Positions 42,025 through 50,412 of a stretch of 64,000 nt of DNA are shown one piece after another. The DNA is from Peptoniphilus_A harei_B. GTDB lineage: Bacteria; Bacillota; Clostridia; Tissierellales; Peptoniphilaceae. A program made the translations under genes and the position numbers. The notes beneath the pieces were generated by a model, which did not search any database, was not told where the DNA came from, and saw nothing but the letters and a program-made list of their open reading frames with translations. Positions within the stretch are counted from its first letter, which is position 1; each line of letters starts with the position of its first letter. The stretch is from assembly GCA_032560695.1 (NCBI GenBank), contig JAWGHR010000002.1, positions 62,001-126,000 of the forward strand. The letters run 5' to 3'.

Positions 42025-43398
42025 CTACCTTACATAACTACTTATGTTTATTTTATAAGTTAAAGGATTTACAGACTGATTAATTATAATAACTTTATAT
42101 CTACTTACACTATTGGCTTTTATTTTTAAATTTGTACTTTTATCAAATCTAGCCTCATATATTAAATTTCCATTTTCTTGTATGATAATTCTGTAATCGA
42201 CTCCACCTTTACAATACATCCCACTTGTTCTCACAGTAAATCCATTGTGGTCTTTTCCAAAAATTGAATTCATGTTAAATGTATAGGTCTCATAATCTAA
42301 TCCTTCAATTCTAATTTTTTCATCTATATTTGCTGATCTTAATTCATTAGTTGGGATTTCGTATAAATCTAACTTCTCATACTCTTCATCTGTTATTTCT
42401 TCAACTATGTTGTCCACATTTACATAAACTTCTTTTATTTCTTTTGTATCTGAAATAACTTCGTTTTCATCTACTACTACGGCATTCGTAATTACGGGTA
42501 TGTACAACATTAATAAAAAAACTAAAGTAAATGTACCTGACATTGTTTTTTTCCAATTTTTCATGGTCAACATCCTTTCTCTAGTTGGGCTTAAATTTAA
42601 GACAAATTTATCATTTTCTCTTTGTCTTTCTACTAATTTAAGCAGTAACTGGCAATAATTTTTCCTGTTTTCTAGCTTATCTCCTATTTTTTCTATAACT
42701 ATTTTGTCGCAGTTTATCTCTATATCTTCTTCAAAATATTTTAAACTAAGTATTAAAAATGGATTATACCAGTAAAGACATATTATTAAATTTTTTAAGT
42801 GACTAAGTAAAATATGATATTTTTCTATATGTACTAGCTCGTGAGTTAATACATGGTCTAATAAATCCCAGTCTTTCAAAATGCTTTTTTGTAAAATTAT
42901 TTTAGGTCTAAATATTCCATAAGTTATAGGGATGTCTATTTCATCATTAATATAAATTTTAACTTCTCTTTTTATATTGAATTTTTTTAGACATTTATTT
43001 AAATGAGTTCTTTCTTTTAATTCATAAGAATTACTAATAACGTTTTTAAATTTTATAAATTGATATAGTGTATAAATAACAAGTAAAATTGAACCAACTA
43101 TCCTATTAATCCTTGATAGTGACGGAAATTTGTATGTAATATTTATTGCTGCTTGATTTATCAAAATTGATGGTGCAAAAATTATTTTTATAAATTTTGA
43201 TCCTTCATAGGTTTCTAAACTGAATAGTATATCTTTTGGAAATATTAAATAGATTAAAAGAAGAGTCCATAATATAGTATTGGCACCTTTAATACTTTTT
43301 AAATTTAATCTCTTTCTAAAAATTAAAATTATAAATATTATTAAAATAGACTTTAAACTTTTATAAAGAAGTGCTGAACTTACTAGACCAATTCTCAT
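42025..43398 (-). CDS. BlaR1/M56-family antirepressor with atypical sensor domain
   Basis: This 457-aa membrane protein has N-terminal membrane segments (about 15-27, 41-55, 100-117), a cytoplasmic zinc protease domain with HELVH (186-190) in THELVHIEKYH, and another membrane segment (FTLVFLLMLYIPVITNAVVV, about 292-311). The external domain (about 312-457) has no penicillin-binding SxxK/KTG signature. It is a short, beta-rich domain instead, so the ligand is probably not a classical beta-lactam-acylation signal. BlaR1-type proteases cut the paired BlaI repressor. It overlaps blaI by 4 nt. Confidence 0.85.
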   Translation of the reverse strand: MRIGLVSSALLYKSLKSILIIFIILIFRKRLNLKSIKGANTILWTLLLIYLIFPKDILFSLETYEGSKFIKIIFAPSILINQAAINITYKFPSLSRINRIVGSILLVIYTLYQFIKFKNVISNSYELKERTHLNKCLKKFNIKREVKIYINDEIDIPITYGIFRPKIILQKSILKDWDLLDHVLTHELVHIEKYHILLSHLKNLIICLYWYNPFLILSLKYFEEDIEINCDKIVIEKIGDKLENRKNYCQLLLKLVERQRENDKFVLNLSPTRERMLTMKNWKKTMSGTFTLVFLLMLYIPVITNAVVVDENEVISDTKEIKEVYVNVDNIVEEITDEEYEKLDLYEIPTNELRSANIDEKIRIEGLDYETYTFNMNSIFGKDHNGFTVRTSGMYCKGGVDYRIIIQENGNLIYEARFDKSTNLKIKANSVSRYKVIIINQSVNPLTYKINISSYVR

Positions 43399-43778
43399 TT
43401 TTCTGCATTTTCAAAATCTTTAAGAAGATTTTTCATCTCTTGAACTTCTTCTTTACTTATTTTTTTATCCTTTAAAAATGTTTTACAAAAACTTATAAAA
43501 GAACCTTGAAAGAATTTATCTATGGCTTCTTCTCTTTGTTTCTGCAAAGCTTCTTCTCTTGTAACTATGGGTTTTATTGTGTACTTAGGATATCTTCTTG
43601 TTATTGCCCCCTTCTCTAAGAGCCTTCCAAAAAAAGTGTAGCATGATGTTTTACCCAAGTCATGTTTTTCTTTTAATACTTTTGATAATTCTAGAGCTTG
43701 GATTTCTCCATTTTCATCTAAGCATTCACCTTCCCACAAAACTTCCATTACCATTAATTCTCCATTTGATAGTTCCAT
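43395..43778 (-). CDS. BlaI/MecI-family transcriptional repressor
   Basis: This 127-aa protein has the BlaI winged helix: LSNGELMVMEVLWEGE, IQALELSKVLKEKHDLGKTSCYTFFGRLLEKGAITRRY, then a dimerising C-terminal helix region. The ATG at 43778 is chosen: GAGGTGAT lies 4 nt before it and includes the GTG of a longer frame. It precedes the BlaR1-like gene by a 4-nt overlap, so the pair should be a sensor-repressor module. Promoter 43832-43860 drives it. The target genes are probably the block itself. Confidence 0.88.
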   Translation of the reverse strand: MELSNGELMVMEVLWEGECLDENGEIQALELSKVLKEKHDLGKTSCYTFFGRLLEKGAITRRYPKYTIKPIVTREEALQKQREEAIDKFFQGSFISFCKTFLKDKKISKEEVQEMKNLLKDFENAEK

Positions 43779-43831
43779 TTTTATCACCTCTAAATATCTT
43801 TATTCTTGTCGATATTTATATTTTCATCTCG

Positions 43832-43860
43832 AGTATATAGTATCGCTTTATCTTTGTCAA
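43832..43860 (-). promoter_or_regulatory. Promoter of the blaI-blaR1 unit
   Basis: On the minus strand TTGACA and TATACT are separated by exactly 17 nt. Downstream in the leader AAATATC and GATATTT (43792-43798 and 43811-43817) form a 7-bp inverted repeat that could be a BlaI operator or a leader hairpin. Confidence 0.75.
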
Positions 43861-43869
43861 GTTTTAATA

Positions 43870-43909
43870 AAAGAAAAAAGTCCGGTCTCCCGAACTTTCT
43901 CCTCTTTAT
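43870..43909 (-). terminator. Terminator, second copy of 40-bp direct repeat
   Basis: Identical to 40022-40061, and here ends the histidine kinase gene 11 nt upstream. The stem is AGTTCGG/CCGGACT around GAGA, followed by six T on the minus strand. Confidence 0.85.
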
Positions 43910-43920
43910 TAAATTTATTT

Positions 43921-45990
43921 TTAAAATTCAATTGTAACTTTGAATAAGTCTCCGTCGATGTCAATGTCAAAGCTTGCTCCGTGGGCTCTAACGAAGGAAG
44001 ATGCTATTGATAGACCAAGACCTGATCCTGAAGTTGTCCTTGATTTCTCTCCACGAGTGAATCTTTCCATTAGTTCCTCTGCAGATATATTAAGTGGGTA
44101 CTTAGAAATATTTTTTATTGTAAGCTTAACTTTGTCGTCATCAATAAGGTCAACATAAACTCTTGAATTTTCTAAGGCATACTTAGAAATATTTGAGAAT
44201 AAATTGTCTAAAACTCTTGAGAATTTTTGTCCATCAAGATTAAGCATTACTTTTTCTTCAGGAAGATTTGAAATTATCTCGATATTATTATCTGCAATTT
44301 TATCTTCCCACTCGCCTATTGACTGTTGAACAAGAGAATTAAAGTCAAGCTCTTGCCTATCAAGTTCAATGTTATTAGATGTTGCCTTTGAAACTTCAAA
44401 CAAGTCTTCGATTAAGACCTTGAGCTTGTTGGACTTTTCATTAATTATCTTTGCATACTCTCTAGCTTCCTCTTCAGAATTATCTTCCTTTGAAAGCAAG
44501 TCAGAATAATTGAGTATTGAGGTTAGAGGTGTCTTTAGGTCGTGACTAACATTTGTTATAAGTTCTGTCTTTAACCTTTCAGACTTTACTGCATCTTCAA
44601 TTGCTAAATCTAAGTTAGATCCAATGTTGTTAAAGTTATCAACTATGCCGTCATAAAGGCCACCAGTTTTTTCAATCTTCTTCTTATAATTTCCTCCAAC
44701 AATTTCGCTTGCTTCCTTATTAATTTTCGCAACTTGCTTTATGTTTTTGAAAATTATCACATAAATGAAGATACCCAATAATAGGATTGGAATCATCCTA
44801 CTTTCAGGTGCATAGACAAACATAGTTGAGAACATCATATTGAGTATTGCCAAGAGTAGGAAGACTCCAAAATAAATTAGAGTGAATTTAACTTTGGCAT
44901 CTTTGATATTTTTGTTGTCATCAGATGCACTTGAAAATTCTGAAATTGCAGCAGTAAAAGCTCTGTAAATTAGCGAATTTTTAACTAGATAATTTTCTGT
45001 GTTTTTATTAAATATGCTCTTTAGTAAAACTACAAAATAATTTACTGTTAGTGAAACAATCGCAAGGCCAATAAAATACAATAGATAGAAAACATACAAG
45101 TTTCTATAAATTTGGTTCATGCTTGATATTCCTGCAGCAGAAAATACAAATATTACAAATAAAATAATCACAACTTCTATTGGAAACTTGAAAACTTTTC
45201 GCAAGCTTTCACTACCGTCGACTTTTTCTATATTCATAAATAGTCCAATTATTGCTGAAAGAACAGCTGCAATTAATACACTAACTCCAATTTGCACAAA
45301 AACTTGGTCCATAAAGACATCTCTTTCAATCTCTTTAAAAACTTCATCATCTAATGATGCGTAATATGCAAACTTTAAACTTTTAATATTGTTTTTGCTG
45401 TTCAAATCTCTAAAACTGTTATTAATTTTAGATTTAAAAGACTTTTCTATAAAATTGTAGTCACTATCCATTAGCCTTTGACTTTTTTGAACCTTATCAA
45501 TCACTATACTATTATTAATTACTGAACCTGTAATTAAGAAGTCATTATCTCCCATTTCAATCTCTAGAGGATCAAACTCATTTTTTTCATATTCATTAGT
45601 AAGATAAAATGTTTTATATTCTGATTTAATTTCAGGTTGGTCTAGCATCCAATCTTCAAGATAGTCCTTTGGATCAAGTCCCTTGGCCTTTAGGTCATCC
45701 TTCTTTTTTTGAGCTTCAATTAATCCTGGATCTGTAACAACATTTCCATTTTGGTCAAAATATTTTAGTTTATAGGACTTAACCGCAAAGTTAAATCTAT
45801 TATAGGAGCTATAATCTTCATCATTAAGAGATAAGTCTATAGTGGCAGTAATTCTATTATCTGTCATAATTCTTCTATAAGAAGAGTCAGGATCTCTTGA
45901 AAATAAAAATGATCCTGCCAAAAGTGATACTAGTGAAATTGCTAATATTATTAAAGCATAATTGGATAATTTGTAAGAATTTTTTTTCAT
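43921..45990 (-). CDS. Sensor histidine kinase
   Basis: This 689-aa kinase has an N-terminal membrane segment (about 13-30), an extracellular domain of about 200 residues, then several membrane segments (about 232-252, 270-290, 300-320, 370-415). A linker leads to HisKA with phospho-acceptor His483 in NVSHDLKTPLTSIL and an HATPase domain ending SGLGLSIASSFVRAHG. It belongs to the multi-pass OmpR-partner kinases. It follows its response regulator by a 1-nt overlap. The signal is unknown. Confidence 0.92.
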   Translation of the reverse strand: MKKNSYKLSNYALIILAISLVSLLAGSFLFSRDPDSSYRRIMTDNRITATIDLSLNDEDYSSYNRFNFAVKSYKLKYFDQNGNVVTDPGLIEAQKKKDDLKAKGLDPKDYLEDWMLDQPEIKSEYKTFYLTNEYEKNEFDPLEIEMGDNDFLITGSVINNSIVIDKVQKSQRLMDSDYNFIEKSFKSKINNSFRDLNSKNNIKSLKFAYYASLDDEVFKEIERDVFMDQVFVQIGVSVLIAAVLSAIIGLFMNIEKVDGSESLRKVFKFPIEVVIILFVIFVFSAAGISSMNQIYRNLYVFYLLYFIGLAIVSLTVNYFVVLLKSIFNKNTENYLVKNSLIYRAFTAAISEFSSASDDNKNIKDAKVKFTLIYFGVFLLLAILNMMFSTMFVYAPESRMIPILLLGIFIYVIIFKNIKQVAKINKEASEIVGGNYKKKIEKTGGLYDGIVDNFNNIGSNLDLAIEDAVKSERLKTELITNVSHDLKTPLTSILNYSDLLSKEDNSEEEAREYAKIINEKSNKLKVLIEDLFEVSKATSNNIELDRQELDFNSLVQQSIGEWEDKIADNNIEIISNLPEEKVMLNLDGQKFSRVLDNLFSNISKYALENSRVYVDLIDDDKVKLTIKNISKYPLNISAEELMERFTRGEKSRTTSGSGLGLSIASSFVRAHGASFDIDIDGDLFKVTIEF

Positions 45991-46688
45991 TATTTTCGCC
46001 TCAAATCTTCAAACTTGTATCCAAGACCCCACTGAACTTTTAAGTACATTGGTTTCTTTGGATTTACTTCGATTTTCTCTCTAATTCGTCTAATGTGAAC
46101 TGTCACAGTCTTCGCCTCCATGGCTGGTTCATTCCAGACACTTTCATAAATTTCTTCAATGGAAAAGACCCTGTTGGGATTCTTCATCAAGAGTTCCAAA
46201 ATTTTAAACTCAATAGAAGTAAGTGCCACCGGCTTGTCCTCCACATAGACGATTTTTTGCGACAAGTCTAACTTAATGCTGCCTATCTCAATAAAGTTCC
46301 TGTCCTTTTTTAAATCATAGGCATAAAATCTTCTCAAGTTGCTCTTCACTCGAGCAATGAGTTCCATTGGATTGAAGGGCTTTTGAACATAATCATCAGC
46401 ACCAATGTTGAGTCCAAAAATTTTGTCTGTGTCCTCTGATTTTGCAGATAGGATAATTATTGGGACAAAGGAAACTTCTCTTAGTTTAATTATTGCTTCT
46501 TCGCCAGAAAGTTTTGGCATCATGAGGTCCATTATAATTAGGTCAATTTTTTCATTTTTAAAAATTTCTAGAGCTTCAAGTCCATCTTCAGCGTAAAAAA
46601 TTTCAAAATTTTCATTTTTAAGATAAATTCCAATGGACCTTGCGATTTCCTTGTCGTCCTCGGCAATTAAAATATTGTACTTATCCAT
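45990..46688 (-). CDS. OmpR-family response regulator
   Basis: This 232-aa regulator has a receiver domain with the phospho-acceptor Asp54 in LIIMDLMMPKLSG, Lys in IILSAKSEDTDK, and a C-terminal winged helix (VTVHIRRIREKIEVNPKKPMY). It pairs with the downstream kinase. Three TACAAA repeats lie upstream of its TATAAT, consistent with autoactivation. Confidence 0.94.
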   Translation of the reverse strand: MDKYNILIAEDDKEIARSIGIYLKNENFEIFYAEDGLEALEIFKNEKIDLIIMDLMMPKLSGEEAIIKLREVSFVPIIILSAKSEDTDKIFGLNIGADDYVQKPFNPMELIARVKSNLRRFYAYDLKKDRNFIEIGSIKLDLSQKIVYVEDKPVALTSIEFKILELLMKNPNRVFSIEEIYESVWNEPAMEAKTVTVHIRRIREKIEVNPKKPMYLKVQWGLGYKFEDLRRK

Positions 46689-46706
46689 TACATCCCTCCT
46701 TCTGAG

Positions 46707-46755
46707 ATTATAATAGCAAATAATAATTACAAAACTTCATACAAATTCTTACAAA
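46707..46755 (-). promoter_or_regulatory. Candidate autoregulated promoter of the two-component system
   Basis: A TATAAT (46707-46712) has a poor -35 (GTTTTG). Three TACAAA repeats on the plus strand, at 46728, 46740 and 46750, overlap and extend the -35 region with 12- and 10-nt spacing. That is the pattern of OmpR-type direct-repeat sites. Confidence 0.45.
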
Positions 46756-46771
46756 AATCTTAAATCTTATT

Positions 46772-47134
46772 TTAAAATACTTTTATTGCAATTTCTCTTG
46801 CAAGGTAGATAGCAAAGAGAGACAAAATTATGCTGAGGCATCCATAAAAAAATCCTGTCCCAAACTTGTTACTCTCTCCCAAGTTAAAAAGCTCAAAGGC
46901 AAAAGTTGAAAAGGTTGTAAAGCCTCCACAAAAACCAACCTTTAAAAATAAAACAAGTCTTGAGTCCAAATTATTTTTCTCTGCGTAAAAGGCAATGAGA
47001 CCAATCAAAAATGATCCCACTACATTAATTATAAAAGTTCCGAGAGGAAAGTCTCCCTGACTTTTTATTGTAGTGGACAAAAAATATCTAAGCATAGATC
47101 CCAAAGCTCCACCAAGCCCAACAAATATGTACAT
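46772..47134 (-). CDS. crcB: Fluoride efflux channel FluC/CrcB
   Basis: This 120-aa protein has four membrane segments. The signature GLGGALGSMLRYFLS is at the N-terminus, NVVGSFLIG in helix 2, and GFCGGFTTFSTFAFE in helix 3. The family exports fluoride as a dual-topology dimer; a single gene is enough. No fluoride riboswitch is visible upstream. AAGGAAG precedes the ATG. It is divergent from the permease. Confidence 0.92.
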   Translation of the reverse strand: MYIFVGLGGALGSMLRYFLSTTIKSQGDFPLGTFIINVVGSFLIGLIAFYAEKNNLDSRLVLFLKVGFCGGFTTFSTFAFELFNLGESNKFGTGFFYGCLSIILSLFAIYLAREIAIKVF

Positions 47135-47161
47135 TTTTTCTTCCTTTCTATCCTACTCATA

Positions 47162-47190
47162 TTGTTACTTAAAAGTGAATGTGTTAAAAT
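47162..47190 (+). promoter_or_regulatory. Promoter of nucleobase permease
   Basis: TTGTTA and TAAAAT are separated by 17 nt, giving a leader of about 30 nt. The leader is too short for a purine riboswitch. Confidence 0.5.
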
Positions 47191-47226
47191 TTACTCAACA
47201 TTATTATATGAGAAATGGGGTTTATT

Positions 47227-48546
47227 GTGAAGAAATATTATGGTATGAAACTTGAATATGAAGTTGACGACAAGCCAGATTTTTTGAAATCATCTCTACT
47301 TGGTTTTCAAAATATTTTAACAGCCTTTAGTGGAATTATTGCAGTCCCACTTAGTATCGCTGCCATCGCTGGCACAAATGTTGCTGAGACTTCAGTACTT
47401 ATCTCTGCTGCCCTTCTTGCTTCGGGTATATGTTCCTTTATCCAAACAAGGGGAATTTTTAAGGGAAAGGCCAAGGTTGGTATAGGCCTTCCAACAATTA
47501 TGGGAACAGACTTTGGATTTGTTCCACCAGCCAACGCTGTTATCAACACAATGGGTGGCGGGCTTGCTGGTTACTTTGGTGCTACAATTATGGGAGCCTT
47601 CTTAGAATTAATCTTAAGCTTTTTTATAAAACCACTGCTTAAATTCTTCCCAGAAGTTGTAACTGGAACTGTAATCACTCTTATTGGTATTACTATGATG
47701 CCTGTTGCCTTTGATTGGGTGGGTGGAGGCTATGGTGCAGAAAATTATGGGGACCCACTCTTTATTGGGATAGCCGTCTTTACCTTCTTACTTATAATTT
47801 TTATAAATCATTATGGAAGGGGCTTTGCAACAACTGCATCAGTTGTAATTGCCATGACTATTTCATACATTATTTGTATTCCACTAGACCTTGTTGACTT
47901 TTCACAAGTTGCAGCTGCTCCATGGATAAGACTTCCAAGTTTATTTCCCTTTGGGCTCAAGTTTGATGTGAGATTTGTCATCCCCTTTATAGCAGGTTAT
48001 CTTGTTACAATTATAGAAACTGTTGGAGTTATGAAAACTCTTGGTGAAGTTTGTGAAGTTGATTTAAATGACAATGATATTGCATCTGGTGTAAGAGCAG
48101 ACGCCATTGGTTCTATGCTTTCTCCAGTCTTTGGATCTGGTGCAGCCCAAACCTTTAGTCAAAACGTAGGACTTATTCCACTTACAAAGTGTGCATCAAA
48201 AAAAGTTGCAATTTATTCTTCTTTTATTTTAATTATAATGAGTCTTTGTCCAAAGTTTGCAACTCTTGTTTCTATTATGCCAACACCTATACTTGGTGGA
48301 GCAGGAATTCTTATGTTTGGTACAATTTTAGGTTCAGGTATGCAGGCCCTATCAAGAGCTAAGTTTTCATCTAAAAACCTAATGATTATCGCTGGTGGCA
48401 TTGGAGTTGGTATTGGAATCACAATGAGACCAGATATTGTTGCAAAACTACCTAGTGTTATTGCAGCTCTCTTCTCTTCAGGAATTTCTGGAGGAACTAT
48501 TGTAGCTGTGGTTTTAAATATTTTGTTAATAGACAAGGAATATTAA
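47227..48546 (+). CDS. Nucleobase:cation symporter (NCS2 / xanthine-uracil permease)
   Basis: This 439-aa membrane protein has about 12-14 helices. DKPDFLKSSLLGFQNILTAFSGIIAVPLSIA is the N-terminal helix of the NCS2 family. TMGGGLAGYFGATIMGAF and SPVFGSGAAQTFSQNVGLI are substrate-region segments. The latter lies where family members carry the NxxGxxxxT motif, suggesting a purine or xanthine substrate. The GTG at 47227 with GGGG 6 nt upstream is preferred; an ATG 4 codons earlier lacks a good ribosome-binding site. Substrate not settled. Confidence 0.85.
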   Translation: MKKYYGMKLEYEVDDKPDFLKSSLLGFQNILTAFSGIIAVPLSIAAIAGTNVAETSVLISAALLASGICSFIQTRGIFKGKAKVGIGLPTIMGTDFGFVPPANAVINTMGGGLAGYFGATIMGAFLELILSFFIKPLLKFFPEVVTGTVITLIGITMMPVAFDWVGGGYGAENYGDPLFIGIAVFTFLLIIFINHYGRGFATTASVVIAMTISYIICIPLDLVDFSQVAAAPWIRLPSLFPFGLKFDVRFVIPFIAGYLVTIIETVGVMKTLGEVCEVDLNDNDIASGVRADAIGSMLSPVFGSGAAQTFSQNVGLIPLTKCASKKVAIYSSFILIIMSLCPKFATLVSIMPTPILGGAGILMFGTILGSGMQALSRAKFSSKNLMIIAGGIGVGIGITMRPDIVAKLPSVIAALFSSGISGGTIVAVVLNILLIDKEY

Positions 48547-48549
48547 TTA

Positions 48550-48572
48550 AACTGCCTCGGGGCAGTTTTTTT
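48550..48572 (+). terminator. Intrinsic terminator after permease
   Basis: AACTGCC and GGCAGTT form a perfect 7-bp stem with a TCGG loop, followed by TTTTTT, 4 nt after the permease stop codon. Confidence 0.9.
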
Positions 48573-48652
48573 ATTTTCAAAAGATTTTTATATATTTCCT
48601 GTGATATAATAAAAAAAGTAACTTTTAAACTTTTAATCGAAAGGATAATAAG

Positions 48653-49810
48653 ATGAAAGATTTTTTAACAAGACCTGCTTGGATAGAGATAGATCTTGAT
48701 AAATTTGAAAATAATATGAAGATAATAAAGGACAAGGTTGGAGAAAAAACTGAAATCATGAGTGTCGTTAAAAGCGACGCCTATAGACTAGGAGCTCTGC
48801 CCCTATCACAGATTTCCCTTGACCTTGGAATAAATTATTATGCCGTGGCAACTTTATCAGAGGCCCTAAGCTTGAGAAAAAATTTTTCTACAGTTAATAT
48901 TTTAATCTTAGGCTACACTCCTCGACATCTTTATGAAGACTCCATAAAAAATCACATTACGCTTACAATTTATTCACTTAATGATGCCATAGTTTTAAAT
49001 GAGCTAGCAGGCGACTTGGGAGAAGACGCTAAGATACATATCGCCTTTGACTCTGGCATGTCAAGAATTGGTTTCATGCCTTCAGATGAAGCCAAAAAAG
49101 AAATTTGCGAAATATTTAAACTTGAAAATATAAATGTTGAAGGAATTTTTTCTCACTTTGCAGCTTGTGAAACTGACCCAGAATTTACTGAAAGACAGTT
49201 TAAGACCTTTACGCATTTTATTGACGAGTTGGGTGAACTTGGATGTAGATTTAAATTTAGACACATTGCAAATTCACACTCCGTTCTCTTCCACGATGAG
49301 TACGACCTAGACATGGTGAGACCTGGTATAATTCAATTTGGTTACACTGATAGTGATCATCTTCCTGAGGAATTTGGCTTAGAGGAAATTTTATCCTTGA
49401 AGGCACAAATTTCTTCTATAAGAGAAGTAAAAAAGGGCGAAACTGTAGGCTACGAGCGATTTTATAAGTGCCCAAGGGACACAAAAGTCGTAACCCTTCC
49501 CCTTGGCTATGCAGATGCCTTCCCTCGTATCCTCTCCGAAAAAATTGAAGTTTTAATAAATGGCAAGAGGTGTAAGCAAATTGGACTTATTTGTATGGAT
49601 CAAATGATGGTTGATGCTACAGATGTAGACTGTAAGATTGGCGACGACGTTGTCTTAATTGGTAGACAAGGCGAAGAAGAGATAAAGGTTCGTGATATTT
49701 GCATTCATTCTTCAGATTGTGAAACATCCTTTATAACCCACTTCAACAGAAGACTCCCAAAATATTATTACAAAAATAAAGAACTTGTCCACGTGAGTAA
49801 GATGGACTGA
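48653..49810 (+). CDS. alr: Alanine racemase
   Basis: This 385-aa PLP enzyme is a fold-III racemase: AWIEIDLDKFENNMKIIK at the N-terminus, the PLP Lys40 in VVKSDAYRLG, ENINVEGIFSHFAACE, VRPGIIQFGY, and the C-terminal domain with TVGYERFYKCPRDTKVVTLPLGYADAFPR supplying the catalytic Tyr. It makes D-alanine for peptidoglycan. The PLP segment differs from the usual VVKADAYGHG, so racemisation of another amino acid is possible. AAAGGA precedes the ATG. Confidence 0.85.
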   Translation: MKDFLTRPAWIEIDLDKFENNMKIIKDKVGEKTEIMSVVKSDAYRLGALPLSQISLDLGINYYAVATLSEALSLRKNFSTVNILILGYTPRHLYEDSIKNHITLTIYSLNDAIVLNELAGDLGEDAKIHIAFDSGMSRIGFMPSDEAKKEICEIFKLENINVEGIFSHFAACETDPEFTERQFKTFTHFIDELGELGCRFKFRHIANSHSVLFHDEYDLDMVRPGIIQFGYTDSDHLPEEFGLEEILSLKAQISSIREVKKGETVGYERFYKCPRDTKVVTLPLGYADAFPRILSEKIEVLINGKRCKQIGLICMDQMMVDATDVDCKIGDDVVLIGRQGEEEIKVRDICIHSSDCETSFITHFNRRLPKYYYKNKELVHVSKMD

Positions 49811-49814
49811 ATCT

Positions 49815-49839
49815 GGCTATGATTTTCATAGCCTTTTTT
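49815..49839 (+). terminator. Intrinsic terminator after alr
   Basis: GGCTATGA and TCATAGCC form a perfect 8-bp stem with a 3-nt loop, followed by TTTTTT. Confidence 0.92.
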
Positions 49840-49886
49840 ATTTAAAGTTTTATTATTTACGTCACATTCACCTTGTAAATTTTCAT

Positions 49887-49913
49887 AAAAAAAAAAGAGA
49901 GCCTAGGCCCTCT
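49887..49913 (-). terminator. Intrinsic terminator after spoVG
   Basis: AGAGGGC and GCTCTCT form a 7-bp stem (one G-T pair) with loop CTAG, followed by about ten T on the minus strand. Confidence 0.9.
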
Positions 49914-49927
49914 AAATTTTAAAATTT

Positions 49928-50251
49928 TTATTCTTCGATTATTTCTTCTGCTTCAACTTCAATAACCTCACCTTTATTTTCTTCTTGGTCAAGTTGTTCC
50001 TTCACAGAATAATATTCTTTAAATACTACATCTTCAAGTTCTTTTCTTGCTTCAGCGCTAATAGGATGGGCAATGTCTCTGTATTCACCATTAGGAAGTT
50101 TCCTGCTTGGCATTGCTAAAAATAATGATTCTTTTCCTTCTATTATTTTTATGTCGTGTAGCACGAATTCGTTATCAAAGGTTACAGATACTATTGCTTT
50201 AAGTTTTCCTTCAGTTGGCAATTTACGCAGTCTTACATCAGTTATGTTCAT
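49928..50251 (-). CDS. spoVG: SpoVG-family RNA/DNA-binding regulator
   Basis: This 107-aa protein matches SpoVG: MNITDVRLRKLPTEGKLKAIVSVTFDNEFVLHDIKIIEGKESLFLAMPSRKLPNGEYRDIAHPI. It has an acidic C-terminal tail (about 85-107). The family binds nucleic acid and regulates cell-wall, toxin and metabolic genes in many non-sporulating Firmicutes. It is divergent from murC, with promoters facing apart in the 160-bp gap. Confidence 0.96.
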   Translation of the reverse strand: MNITDVRLRKLPTEGKLKAIVSVTFDNEFVLHDIKIIEGKESLFLAMPSRKLPNGEYRDIAHPISAEARKELEDVVFKEYYSVKEQLDQEENKGEVIEVEAEEIIEE

Positions 50252-50280
50252 AGAAGTATCATCCTCTCTTTCTTTATCAC

Positions 50281-50389
50281 ATTATAACATAATCAAGTTA
50301 TATATTGAATATATTAATTAAATATTTTCTCCAAATTTACTTAAAAGAAGGCTTAAAAAATTTTCTCACTTTAGAAAATATGTTATAAT
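50281..50389. promoter_or_regulatory. Divergent promoters of spoVG and murC
   Basis: Both genes use an extended -10 TGTTATAAT: on the minus strand at 50281-50286 for spoVG and on the plus strand at 50384-50389 for murC (TG at 50381). The -35 regions are weak in both. Confidence 0.6.
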
Positions 50390-50412
50390 TAAAAAGAATT
50401 GGAGGAAGTAAA

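Noticed and set aside
47135..47214. Fluoride riboswitch upstream of crcB or purine riboswitch upstream of the permease
   Set aside because: The shared gap is 80 to 92 nt, AT-rich, and lacks the conserved sequences of either class.
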